DNA from: Ricinus communis
Taxonomy: Eukaryota > Streptophyta > Magnoliopsida > Malpighiales > Euphorbiaceae
DNA: 64,000 nucleotides
Direction: 5' to 3'
Assembly (NCBI RefSeq): GCF_019578655.1
Contig: NC_063256.1
Span: 24,662,342-24,726,341, forward strand
Part shown: positions 23,510-34,944 of the stretch, piece by piece
Numbering within the stretch: position 1 is the stretch's first letter
How the letters are laid out: every line of letters starts with the position of its first letter
Translations under genes and position numbers: made by a program
The notes under the pieces: model-generated
The model's input: only the letters and a program-made list of their open reading frames with translations
Database searches by the model: none
What the model was told of the DNA's origin: nothing

Positions 23510-24673
23510 TGATGTGTGTAAAATACACACATCTAAATGGGGTTTTTAAGATTGATTTTATGGACATTTGGATGTGAATTGGTCCCAACACTCACCCTAT
23601 GCGTCTGTTTGTGTGCATTAGGTCCAAAAGAAGTCATAGGATGATAAAGGGAAGATTTTGAGCATAATTGGACGCCGAAGCTGCCGAAACAAGCTAAGTA
23701 CGAGCATGAGGAAGCTGAACATGGCCCTGTTGGTTTCAACACTGGTCGTGTTCCCAACACGGGCACCAATATGGCAGTGTTGAGTGTCATCAAACATCAA
23801 AGAAAAATAAGTTCTTAGGGAGCATGACCATAGAGAGAGTAACACGGCCAGGAACGCAAGCATGTTCCAACGTGAGAACACGGTAGTGTTGGCGGTGATA
23901 TGGGGAATTAATTAAAAAAATGAAGAGAGGAAAGAAAGAAAGAGAGTGGGGGAGAACGTCCCGAACCCTAACTTTTCTCTCCCTAAGGGTTTTCTGAGCT
24001 GGAACCAAGGGAAAAGGAGACTTGGATCAAGGTTTCAATCGGATTCCCTTCAAGGATTGAAGATTGAGCGAGGTTCGTTGATTGGTTTTCAAATCGAGCA
24101 AGAGGAACAAGAATCGATTCAATTCGAGCAAGAACAATTGGGGCTGTTTACTCTTATCCAAGGGTGTAATCGGGTTTCTCTACCTTTACTCTTTGTTGTA
24201 ATTGTATTCTTGTGTATTTTGATAACGAACATGATTAAAGCTTACTAATAATTTAAGAATCAATCGTTAGGAAGAGATTCCAACTTTAGGTTATTAGGTT
24301 TAGGAATTTGGTTATCTCGAGAGAGAAACCAAATTCGGTTAAGAATTCATCCATGGGTAGCATAATTAGGCTCACCAATCCTTTATCTTGTGTTTGATTG
24401 CCAACTAGTTTAGGTTCCCTTTGGGTATACTTTCTTGTCTTGGTTATTTTAGTTATCAATTACTCTTGCGTCTCCCTTAGAACTTAGCTTGTAGCTATTA
24501 GTTAGTTTAGAAATTATTCATCATTCATTTTAGGTTAATATAACAAAGAATAAAGAAGTAACTCTGGGCTTTCACTTTCCCGAGGAATACGACCTTGATA
24601 CTCGCTATTAGTGCTAAATTGCATCGATAGGTACACTGCTTTAGGTTGTAGCTAACACAAATAGCACACATCA
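23510..24673 (+). repeat. 5' LTR of B2 (short form)
   Basis: TGATGTGTGTAAAATAC at 23510 to GCACACATCA at 24673. Compared with 18748-20190 it lacks about 280 bp after AACATGATTA near 24235. The U3 palindromes at about 23718-23895 are decayed. Confidence 0.88.
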
Positions 24674-24679
24674 AGTTTT

Positions 24680-24697
24680 TGGCGCCGTTGCCGGGGA
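24680..24697 (+). promoter_or_regulatory. Primer binding site of B2 (perfect tRNA-Asp)
   Basis: TGGCGCCGTTGCCGGGGA is an exact complement of the CCA-tailed 3' end of plant tRNA-Asp(GTC). Confidence 0.93.
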
Positions 24698-24826
24698 ATG
24701 TTTGAAAACTAGAGTGAAATTTGCTATTTGTTAATTTAGACATATTTATTTATTTATTTCTATTTTGTTTGTAAATATTTATTTAGTTAAGTTTATGATT
24801 CAGGTAGTGAATGATAAGGAGGTTCC

Positions 24827-26035
24827 ATGTTAAATTCAAACTCTTTGTATGATGCGTTGGAAAATGGGATTAGGAACCAAGAGAGTGCTAAGAATTGGGA
24901 TACCCGTGCATCTTTAGAAGCTCGAGTGGAATCGTTTTGCAGGGCTACCGATCAACTCTCCACTCCTATCCTTTCATCTCAATTTTTTATGAATTTTGTT
25001 GTGGTTTACATTTGAGTATTGATTATCCATTATATAGTGATGTTGCTCATTGTTCTTATAACTATGAACAGGTAAATTATACAGGAAGTTGGCAAAATGA
25101 CTCATATGGAAGCACCTACAATCAAGAGTTGAGCATTCATTCACCCTTTGGATGGAGCTTAGATGGCCAAGAACCACCAGAATTTCAGCAACCTAATCTT
25201 GCACCATCAACTCAAGGTGAAGAGTTAGTGTTAGAGGAGCTGATGATAAGGTTTATTGCAAGTCATAAGGATAGATTCCTACAAACAGAGAGGAGACTTG
25301 AAGATCAACAAGCCTCGATTAAGAACATAGAGCATCAAGTAGGCTTAATCTTCAAGTTACTAGCTGAAGAGCAATTGGAAACTCCATCTAAAGCTACTGA
25401 ATCCGAGGAACATTTGAGCACCGTCACTTTGCGTTCAGGTGAGAATTTTTCTGGTTTATCTATTATGTTTGACGATGATGCTTCTGTGCAGGACGACTCT
25501 TTGAACATTGAGATAGAACCAGAAAAGGAAGAGGCAAACACGATCCCTTTGAAAGACTACCAAGAGGAACGTACAGTTGATGATGCTGAATTGCAATTAG
25601 AGGAATTTTTTGTGGATTTTCCACAAGTCCCTTTGATGATGGAAGATGAGCAGGAGTTATCCAATGAAGAAGTCTTGGAGGAGCTCGAGTTCCTTCTAGC
25701 AAGTGAACCAAGCCAGGGACTAGAGAAAACCATCGACGTTCCTAAAGAAATTGCCCAACCGTCGATCCTTCCAATTAGTGAAACTTCAGCTTGCAAATTG
25801 GAAGAGCCCCTAAAACATCATGACTACGTGAAATTATACGAAGAGCGAGTTTTGCACATCATACTGGCAGCTTGCTTGATAGTCGGGAAGAGGAAATTGA
25901 TGATTATCCCTCTAAGCGGATACTTGAAGACATTTGCTTAGAAGAAGGATGGATGGTCATCAACCCCACCGTTTGCTTTTCACCATGAGTCCAGCTTCAT
26001 CACATCAAAAAGAAGCGCTTTTGGGAGGCACCCCA
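24827..26035 (+). pseudogene. B2 ORF: gag nucleocapsid joined to protease-RT linker
   Basis: ATG at 24827 follows TAAGGAGGTTCC. A one-base deletion near 24983 shifts the frame just before the zinc knuckle, where two Cys codons have become Tyr (about 24990-25035). From there a frame stays open to 25941. It carries the coiled segment (LEDQQASIKNIEHQVGLI), the TLRSGENF gag-end word (about 25426) and ELSNEEVLEELEFLLASEP, which aligns with the linker before RT in copy E. After the IILAACL word a +2 frame carries the conserved tail (about 25870-26035). Protease and RT are absent. Confidence 0.75.
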
Positions 26036-26189
26036 AATTCTATTTTTCAATTTTAATAATTTACCCTTTATTGTGAACTTAGTTTGATTAGATTTTACAG
26101 TTTGTTTTTGGTAAGTTTTATTTATGTTTAGTGTATGAGTTGAGGACTTATTGGTTGTGCAGGTGAGAAAGAGTGAGAAAGTGCTGAGA

Positions 26190-26490
26190 ATCGCAAGTTT
26201 TGCATTTTCTGGAGATCAACACGGGCGTGTTCAACATCGTGTTCATTAACATGGCCCGTGTTCTAATTGAAGAAAACCAAACTAAGATGAACACATTCAC
26301 AGTAGGCCACACGGGCATTTATGCCCGACCGTGTCCCCAACACATCCCCATGTTCCATAAACACGGGCGTGTTCTCAGAAGTTGGTAAGTCAGCCACGCG
26401 TTTGAATTACATGCTGAATATACGGTGTTCATGAACACGGCCCTTGTTGGTGAACACGGGCGTGTTCCGTACACTACCTATATATACCAC
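26190..26490 (+). promoter_or_regulatory. Internal promoter-like module before ORF-1 in B2
   Basis: AACACGGGCGTGTT-type palindromes recur near 26219-26234, 26244-26262, 26313-26333, 26359-26374 and 26434-26467. They are followed by TATA box CTATATATACC at 26477-26487. This mirrors the order palindromes-TATA of the family B U3 and suggests a second promoter for ORF-1. No LTR ends are present, so it is not a solo LTR. Function is inferred from position. Confidence 0.6.
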
Positions 26491-27162
26491 TTCATTTTGA
26501 AATGGCCAAAAATTTTGCTCCCCTTTTAGTTTTAGCAATTCTCTCATCTCTTACTCTCTCACTTTTTATTTCTCATCTCGAAGGCTTTGGATATTATGTT
26601 TGTCAAGTAAGTACCCTCCAACTTCATTTTCTGTTATTTTATTTTGATATTAGTTCGAATTTATGTTTTCTTTGTGTTCGAATTTGTGTTCTATTTTTTT
26701 TAGTTTATTTCCTTATTTTATTATTTGGTGCATGCATTTACATTCATGTTTATGCTTAATTTTCTTTTGTTTTCTTTAATATAGTTTATATAATTAACTT
26801 GCTCATATTTTCCATTTTTCTTTTCTACCATTTTTCATGATTGTGATTAATTCTTTATTTTTCTCTTTATTATTATTGTTGGCCGCTAAACAATAGGCTC
26901 TGTTATATATAGTCGACTCTGTTGTATCTGTTTTATATTAGCATATTGGTTTGCCTTGTGATGGTGAAGTTAAACTCCATGTGGATAAATTGAAAATTTA
27001 ATTGGTTAGAATTGGTTGGTAGTATTGTGGATTGAATTTTCTTTGCAGGACATTGAGCGGTTTAATTTTATCGAGTTAAATCGTTCGGTTTGTCCATTTT
27101 ATACCATTATGCTGCCAGAATTTCGTTGATCCTTAGTACTAAAAATTTCTTTTTCAGGTACC
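26490..27162 (+). other. ORF-1 leader with probable intron in B2
   Basis: A leader of about 110 bases ends at CAA, followed by GTAAGT at 26608. A T-rich stretch ends in TTTTTCAG at 27151-27157, five bases before the ORF-1 ATG (27163). Donor and acceptor fit plant GT-AG rules. A short hydrophobic frame at 26502-26759 crosses the donor and is probably not a protein. The same arrangement recurs in copy E. Confidence 0.55.
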
Positions 27163-28530
27163 ATGTCCACCAGACGAGGATCAGGAGTTTACAAGAGGAG
27201 GCGGACCGATGGTTCCTTTTCCTCTCAATCGTCCTTGCCAGAGCTAGTTTAGGCCAAATTAGACCATCGCGGTAGCCATCGATTCCTACTTTTCCAAGGG
27301 TAGCCCACCTTTGAGCGGGAGATATCAATTAATGAGGCACAAAGATTTGGGAAAGGAGGGTAGGATAGGCAGCCGACCTTGAAGCCGTCGGACTTGCAGT
27401 GCGGATTCGGCCGATATCTTGAGAGCCCCATTTGGCATTTCTTTGAGATAGTTGAACCAATATATAGGAAGTTGACTGTGGAGTTTGCCGGCACTTTCTT
27501 CGTAGAGCCAATTGCGGGACTTCAACAACGAGGATGCGATCAATTTCGGACTAGCGAGCGGTCTTTCCGCGATGAGTGTGCGGTTTGGGGTACACTTGGG
27601 TTTGTGGGTGATGAGGATGCGAGCTAAGGAGGTTCTGGTCGCTATATACACACACTGGTGTGTCATATCCGCGAGATGTGGGCTGAGATTTTTATGACCT
27701 TTGAAGTCTGATGCCGGCCGGTCAAGGCATCTAACTTGCACGAAGAATTGCGACACATGCATTCTTGACTAGGACCATCATTGGCAGGGGAGATAGCGGT
27801 GGTGTAGTGACCCAGCCGAACTTGTTTATACTTTACAGCATGCACCAACGCCAGTCAGTCGACATGGGATACTTGTTGGCCAGACAGATCAGTGCCTTCT
27901 GCAACAACTCAAAGAAGGTATTTTTTATTTTGGGACTTACATTACTCGGCTGGCTAAGAGCTTAGGGGTTTTGGAGGAGGCAGTACCACATTTGACAGAG
28001 CTAGGGGTGATGGAGACTTTGGGACTTCCCCAGTTGGTTAGTATGGGGATGGTGACTTGTAGGCAGGGTCCGCTAGGACCAAAGTATAGACTAAGGAATG
28101 CTCTCTTAGCAGCATGCAGAGAGGAGCGACCTGCCCCACGAGCCCCTAGTACACAGGATGTTCGACCTCCTTCTTCTGATATTCCAGAGTCTTCCTCCAG
28201 ACCGTCTACTTCAGCTCCTTCTAGGTCTTCTTCAGCTGTTTTAGGAGTCTTCCCTATTGAGTTTAGAGAGCTACAGCTTAGAGTGCAGAGGTTGGCTGAG
28301 GAGCAGCAGTAGCACTTCATTCGATTAGAGGCTTTTCAGTAGGACCTTTTACAGCGTCAGGCTGAGTTTTAGAGCCAGATGATGGCTCAGTTTGAAAGGC
28401 AGAAGGCTATGCTTTAGGCCTTGATTGAGTAGGGAGGTAGGTTAGAGGCCTCTATGGCCACTAATATTTTTGATGATATTTTTGCTACAGATTATGCCCT
28501 TGCCAGTTCACGGAGCCAGGTTCCAGTATA
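27163..28530 (+). pseudogene. ATHILA ORF-1-type (env-like) gene of B2, decayed
   Basis: The ATG at 27163 starts a short basic N-terminus (KRRR near 27208). The ORF-1 core is readable in pieces: EPIYRKLTVEF near 27450-27485, GVHLGLW near 27580-27605, and the diagnostic GRGDSGGVV near 27784-27810 followed by LFILYSM and a DMGYLLA word. The C-terminus (28000-28500) is Ser/Pro-rich, then a Gln-rich coiled coil where five in-frame TAGs stand at 28310, 28340, 28370, 28415 and 28430 and no other stop type is seen. The family is placed downstream of integrase in Athila. I see no clear membrane anchor here. Confidence 0.72.
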
Positions 28531-30262
28531 AAGCCATTTTAACATCCCTCTAGCGGATGATCCAACTGACCCTTCTTCTCTGACTGAGCATCCTTCACGG
28601 AGGCGGCTAAGCGGGTCTCCTCCGTCTGTTCCTTGACCCAGCAGCTGCGGTGACACTACTTGACCCTCGTGACGACCACTCCTCCACCACGGACTAGCCC
28701 ATGCAGTATCACGATGATGCACCTCTTTTCTCTCCGGAGCCATAGTCAGGGCAGTATTAGTTTTTTTTTCCCTTTTACATTTCTTATATTGCTTTCTTTT
28801 ATATATTGGGGACAGTGTGTCTTTCAAGTGTGGGGTGGGTGATAGTTATATACACTTGTTTTCTTGTATTTTGTTTATCTTTTAGCTTTATTTATCTTGT
28901 GTGTTTTTGATTTAATTTTTATTGTTCTTGTATATAAAATTTGGATCCTTCTCTAGTGTATATATTGCATTTCATTTATTCCATCTTAATTATTTGTTTA
29001 TTCTTTGTGCAATTTTTTTAAAATTTTGAAAATTTTTCACTTTGTTTCAATGCACTTACTGTTGACTTGCTTTTGAAATCCTATTTATGTCCATATGATC
29101 GGGTAAAACCGATAGTATTGAGTCTTGCGAAAGAATGTAAGTTATTTAGTTTGAGTTTTGCACTAAGTTGCTTTAGTTTATTTAATTTTGTTTTTGATGA
29201 TTTTTGTTTGGAACCTACTCAAAAAGCACACTTATGAGAAATTGAGCCTCAATTGTAAGCATACACTTTATATGCTTTTATTTATTTCTTCTTGAGAGTG
29301 CCAATTACTGTCTTTACTTTTAGAACTTGCTCGGTAATGCTTATGAGGGCCACAAGGAGAGTTTAACACTTTCGTATGATAGAGGCACTTAGGTTTTTTT
29401 TTCTAGCCAAATAGCCTTCATTCGTTTATTGATTCAGTAGTTAACCCCTTCTTTCATCATTTCTATCATATTTCATTACCACTTAGTTTTATTCTGCTTT
29501 GGGTTATGATTTTGCATATGAGTTATTTTTATTGGGAATTTCTGTTTTGGGAATAGCGTTGGAAACTTGTAGTAGCTTCCATCAATCTAAAAGAAATTCA
29601 CTCTATGAAGTGAATGTTTCTTCCCTTATATATATAAAAAAGAAGAATAAGAGGGAAGGGTGATGAAAAGAAAGAAGATAAGTGAGCTTATCATTTAATT
29701 GCTTTTGGGAGTTTACATTTTGATTTGATTCTTATTTCCCATCTTGGACTACTGTTCATTGTTTATCTCTTGTGATTATTATGGCTTGTGTGTAGGTCAT
29801 TTATCTCATTGCAGAACACCATAGGTTCAACTCTTACCAAATTTACCTACCCCTACCTAATCCCCATTACAACCCTTATAAAGACCTCTTGACATGGTTG
29901 TTGACTCTCCATAAGTAGTAGGAGTAGGATTTAAGAGCAAGCATATAGTAAGTAAGGCAGTATTTTATGCATTGAGCGATTAAACACTACCCTTTAAACA
30001 CTTTGGATGATTTAGAGTTAATCTTGTGAGAAGTTGATTCTGAATAATTTTGTTGAGATAGTATTTTGTGAATCATTAGCATCTTGGTTGTGATACTTGA
30101 ATTGATTGCTTCGTTTCTTTTTGCTTGACTTATGCTTGTTAAGGATATGTGCAGGGGCTCTCTAGCTTGTTTATCAGTTTAAGTGTTGTTCCTTAGTGGT
30201 TTATTTTCCTTATTTACTTTTGATTGCTTGAGGACAAGCAATGAGCTAAGTGTGGGGTGATT
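28531..30262 (+). other. B2 3' untranslated region with two polypurine-like tracts
   Basis: The central AAGTGTGGGG at 28826-28835 follows GGGGACAGTGTGTC, a short hairpin. The terminal AAGTGTGGGG at 30248-30257 lies five bases before the LTR. The 1.4 kb between them has no gene and is collinear with B3 and B4. Confidence 0.72.
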
Positions 30263-31953
30263 TGATGTGCGTAGAATACACACATCTAAATGGGGTTTAT
30301 AAGCTGATTTTATATACATTTGGATGTGAATTGGTCCCAACACTCACCCTATGCGTCTGTTTGTGTGCATTAGGTCCAAAAGAAGTCAAATAGTGATAAA
30401 GGGAAAGGTGGAGGCAATTAGGCGATCAAAGTTAGAAACAAGTCCAAGTTCGGCGCATGGGGAAGGTAGTTTCTGGCCGTGTTGGTTTTAACGATGGCCG
30501 TGTTCCCATAGCGTTGATCTGAGAAAAAAAATAGTGTTCCCAACCGGGCACCATCGGCATGTTGGATTGCATTTTGAAATGAAGAGAAAAAGCGATTAAG
30601 ATTAAGAGTTGGATGAATAAACGGTTCATCAGTTGATTCATTTTATGACCGGATTTGGATTGGTGAATATATTAGGTCTAAAGGGTCAAAGATGATAAAA
30701 GGAATTGGGCATAATTGGACATCAAAGTTGCCGTAACGAGCTAAGTATGCCCATGCGGAAGGTTAACACGGCCGTTTTGGATTCAACACTGGCCGTGTTA
30801 CCAACACGGCCACCAACACGACCATGTTGGATGAGTCTAGGGTTGTTTTAGGGAGCACGGCCACAAAGAGTAACACGACCAAGAACACCAGACCGTGTTG
30901 GGTACATGGCCAGGAACATGGCCGTGTTGGCGGCGACATGGGGAGTTAGTTAAAAGAAAAAAGAGAGGAAAGAAAGGAGGAGGCTAGGGTTAGAACGTCC
31001 CAAACCCTAATATTTCTCTCTCTAAGGGTTTTCTGAGCTGAAACCAAGGGAAAAGGAGACTTGGATCAAGGTTTTAATCGGATTCCCTTGAAGGATCGAA
31101 GATTGGGCGAGGTTCGTTGATTGATTTTCAAATCGAGCAAGAGGAACAAGAATCAATTCAATTGGAGCAAAAGGATTTGGGGCTGTTTACTCTCATCCAA
31201 GGGTGTAATCGGGTTTTCTCTACCTTTGCTTATTGTTGTAATTGAATTCTTGTATATTTTGAGAATGAACATGATTAGCTAGATTGATTAAATCCATTGG
31301 GATTTCTTTACTATGTTGGCTTGATATTATATTGTTGGATTGTTTGAGTTGGTTTTGTATTCTTCTTGCTTTTAGTATTAATAAGATAATGCATTATTCA
31401 TGAGACGTTGTGAATTGTGATGTTTAGATTGCTTTATGAGATTGAGAAATCCGTTTGGCAATTGGAATTTTGAATAGCAAGAACTGGTTAATAATCGCTT
31501 AGAGATAAGGATAATTAACTAGCCGGATTAAGAATTAACAAAGCTTAATAGAGGCGGGTTAAAGCTTAATGCTAATTTAAGAATCAATCGTTAGGAAAAG
31601 ATTCCAACTTTAGGTTATTAGATTTAGGAATTCGGTTATCTCGAGAGAGAAACCGAACTCGGTTAAGAATTCATCCACGGGTAGCATAATTAGACTCACA
31701 AATCCTTTATCTTTTGTTTGATTGCCAACTAGTTTAGATTCCCTTTGGGTTTGTCTTCTTGCCTTAGTTATTTCGTTTATTAATCACTCTTGCATCTCCC
31801 TTAGGACTTAGCTTGTAGCTATTAGTTAGTTTAGAAATTATTTATTGCTAATGTTAGGTTAATATAACAAAGAACAAAGGAGTAAATCTGGGAACTTTGG
31901 GCTTTCACTTTCCCGAGGAATACGACCTTGATACTCACCATTAGTGCTAGGCT
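30263..31953 (+). repeat. Shared LTR between B2 and B3, with duplicated U3 segment
   Basis: It starts TGATGTGCGTAG at 30263. The U3 contains two diverged copies of the segment beginning AGGTCC/TAAA, at about 30371 and 30684, each leading into a CACGG/CCGTG palindrome block, which makes this LTR longer (about 1690 bp). The end is cut at TTAGTGCTAGG (31953), losing the last roughly 75 bases and the first bases before the PBS. Confidence 0.78.
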
Positions 31954-32092
31954 TTGGCGTTCTTGGGAATTGTTTGGAAACTAGAGTGAAATTTGCTATT
32001 TGTTAATTTAGCCATTTTTTTCTTTCTTATTATTTTATGATTTTTATTTTTATTTGTTTATTTATTTTATTTTATTTATACATATTTTATTT

Positions 32093-33270
32093 TATGATTC
32101 AAACTCTTTGTATGACGCATTGGAAAATGGGATTAGGATCCAAGAGTGTGCTAAAAATTGGGATACCCGTGCATCTTTAGAAGCTCGAGTGGAATCATTT
32201 TGCAGGGCTACCGATCAACTCTCCACTCCTATCCTTTCATCTCAAGTTTTTTGTGAATTTTGTTGTGGTTTACATTTAAGTAATGATTGTCCATTGTGCA
32301 GTGATTTTACTCCTTATTCTTATAACTGTGAACACGTGAATTATACGGGCAATTGGCCAAATGACTCGTATGGAAGCAACAATAATCAAGAGTGGAGCAC
32401 TCATTCACCCTACGGATGGAGCTTAAATGGCCCAGAACCACCAGAATCTCGGCAACCACATCAACAGCCTAATCTTGCACCTTCAACTCAAGATGAAGAG
32501 TTAGTGTCGAAGGAGCTGATGATGAGGTTCATTACAAGTCTTGATGATAGATTCCAACAAACAGAGAGGATACTTAAAGATCAACAAGCCTCGATTAACA
32601 ACATATAGCATCAAGTAGGCTTAATCTTTAAGTTACTAGCTGAAGAGCAATTGGGAACTCCATCAAACGCTACTAAATTCGAGGAGCATTTGGCGCCAGT
32701 TTCTACTATCACGATGATGTACCGGGGCGATTTCTTGAACATGGAGATAGAACCGGAAAGGAAGAGGCAAACATGATTCCTCCGAAGACTATCAACAGGA
32801 ATGTACAGTTGATGATGCTGAGTTGCAGTTAGAGGAATTATTGGTAGATTTTCCACAAGTCCCTTTAATGATGGAAGATGAGCATGAGTTATCCAATGAA
32901 GAAGTCTTGGAGGAGCCCGAGTTTCTTCTAGCAAGTAGACCAAGCCGGGGACTGAAGAAAACCATCGACACTCTTGAAATTGCCCATCCATCGATCCTTC
33001 CAATTGTTGAAACTCCGGCTTTCAAATTGGAAGAGCCCTGAAACATCATGACTACGTTCAATTATATGAGGAGGCGAGTTTGCCCATCATCACGGCAACT
33101 TGCTTGGCGGTCGGGAAGAGGAAGTCGACGATTATCCCTTTAAGCGGATACTTGACGCCATTTGCTTGGAAGAAGGATGAATGGCCATCAATCCCCACCG
33201 TTTGCTTTTCACCATGAGTCCAGCTAAGAAGACTCATCACATAAAAAAGAAGCGCTTTTAGGAGGCACCC
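32093..33270 (+). pseudogene. B3 ORF: nucleocapsid-linker, decayed
   Basis: The normal ATG has been lost in a small deletion between two ATTCA repeats near 32096. The frame is open to 32608. The zinc knuckle CEFCCGLHLSNDC (about 32248-32290) is complete. A GAG-to-TAG change ends the frame at 32606-32608, and frameshifts follow near 32690-32810. The linker word ELSNEEVLEEPEFLLAS (about 32887-32936) remains. The tail shows TGG-to-TGA and TGG-to-TAG changes near 33178 and 33259. Confidence 0.72.
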
Positions 33271-34944
33271 CAAACTTTATCTTTAATCTCTAATATTTTA
33301 ACCTTTTGTTTTGAAACATTTTATTAGTTTTAGTTTTCATATTTTATTTAATTTTTGTTTCAATTTTTGTTTTAATTCTTGATTTTATTATTTGCAGCCA
33401 CTCCTCTACCATAGACTAGCCAGTGCCCTGATATCCCTAATGATGCACGTCTTTTCACTCCGGAGCCATAATCAGGGCAGTATTAGTTTCTTTTTCCTTT
33501 TTCGGTTCATATATTTTGTACACTGAGGACAGTGTGTCCTTCAAGTGTGGGGTGGTGATATTAATATACACTTGCTTTCATGTTTTATTATTTTGTATAT
33601 GAAATTCAGATCCTTTTCTAGTGTATATATCGCATTTCAATTATCCCATCTTAGTTCTTTGTATATTCTTTGTGCAATCTTTTTGTAAAAATTTTGAGAA
33701 TTTTTCTCTTTGTTTCGATGCTTTTACTGTTGACTTGCTTTTGGAAATCCTGTTTATGTCCATGTGATCGGGTAAAACCGATAGTGTTTAGTCTTGCGGA
33801 ATAATGTAAGATAATTAGTTTGAGTTTTGTACTAAGTTGCTTTGGTTTATCTAATTCTGTTTTGATGATTTTTGTTTGGAACCCACTCAAAAGCACACTT
33901 GTGAGAAATTGAGCCTAAATTGTAAGCATACACTTTATATGCTTGTATTTATTTCTTGTTGAGAGTACCAATTACTGTCTTTACTTTTAGAACTTGCTCG
34001 GTAATGCTTATGAGGGCCACAAGGAGAGTTTAACACTTTGGTATGATAGAGGCACTTAGGTTTTTCATTCTAGCCAAATAGCCTTCATTCGTTTATTGAT
34101 TCTGTAGATAACCCTTTCTTTCACCATTTTTTATCATATTCCATTACCACTTAGTTTTATTCTGCTTTGGGTTATGATTTTGCACATGAGTTGTTTTTAT
34201 TAGGAATTTTTATCTTGGGAATAGCTTTGGAATCTTGTAGCAGCTTACTTCAATCCAAAAAGAAATTCACTCTATTATGTGAATGTTCTTCCCTTATGAT
34301 AAAAGAAAAAAAAAGAAAAAAAAGAAAGAAGAAAAATATATGAAAAGAAGAATAAGAGGGAAAGGTGATGAAAAGAAAGAAAGTAAGTGAGCTAAACATT
34401 TTGACTTGATTCCTATTTCCCACCTTGGACTACTATCCATTGTTTACCCCTTGTGATTATTATGACTTGTGTGCATGTCATATATTTCATTGCAGAACAC
34501 CATAGGTTCAACTCTTACAAAATTTACCTACCCCTACCTAATCCTCATTACAACCCTTATAAAGACCTCTTGGCATGGTTGTTGACTCTCCGTAAGTGGT
34601 AGGAGTAGGATTTAAGAGCAAGCATATAGTAAGTAAGACAGTACTTGATGCATTGAGCGATTAGACACTACCCTTTAAACACTTTGAGTGATTTAGAGTG
34701 AATATGTTTAGGAGTTAGTTCTAAACAATTTCATTGAGACAGTATTGTGTGAATTATTGGCATCTTGGTTGTGATACTTGAATTGATTGCTTCTTTTCTT
34801 TTTGTTTGACTTACGCTTGTTAAGGATATGTGCAGGAGCTCTCTAGCTTGTCTGTCAGTTTAAGTATTGTTCCTTAATGGTTTATTTTTCTTATTTTACT
34901 TTTGATTGCTTGAGGACAAGCAATGAGCTAAGTGTGGGGTTATT
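33271..34944 (+). other. B3 3' untranslated region
   Basis: No gene seen. The hairpin word AGGACAGTGTGTCCT lies at 33526-33540 immediately before the central AAGTGTGGGG. Purine-rich and AAAGAAA-rich stretches occupy 34300-34385. The terminal tract sits five bases before the LTR at 34945. Confidence 0.7.

Larger units (their letters stand above)
23510..31953 (+). mobile_element. B2: family B element that retains an ORF-1 region
   Basis: 5' LTR 23510-24673, PBS 24680-24697, gag-derived ORF 24827-26035, ORF-1 promoter-like region and leader 26190-27162, decayed ORF-1 27163-28530, 3' untranslated region with central and terminal tracts, 3' LTR 30263-31953. The 3' LTR lacks its last roughly 75 bases and abuts the internal region of B3, so one LTR is shared by two internal regions. 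B1, B3 and B4 lack the ORF-1 block, so B2 shows the fuller family structure. Confidence 0.82.
31954..34944 (+). mobile_element. B3 internal region (family B)
   Basis: A PBS remnant (TGGCG-TTCTTGGGAA, 31955-31969), decayed ORF (32093-33270), and 3' untranslated region with central AAGTGTGGGG at 33543-33552 and terminal AAGTGTGGGG at 34930-34939. The ORF-1 block present in B2 is absent. Flanking LTRs are 30263-31953 and 34945-36549. Confidence 0.8.

Noticed and set aside
26502..26759. Short frame with a hydrophobic, signal-peptide-like start
   Set aside because: It lies in the ORF-1 leader, crosses a good splice donor and is T-rich, so hydrophobic codons are expected by composition. No similar frame stands at the same place in E.
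27325..28320. Minus-strand frames over the ORF-1 region of B2
   Set aside because: The plus strand carries the ORF-1 words in the expected order, whereas the minus-strand frames match nothing.
28310..28432. Possibility that TAG is read as Gln (recoding)
   Set aside because: The stops vary between copies, with CAG retained in sister elements, and frameshifts coexist. Methylation-driven decay explains this without recoding.
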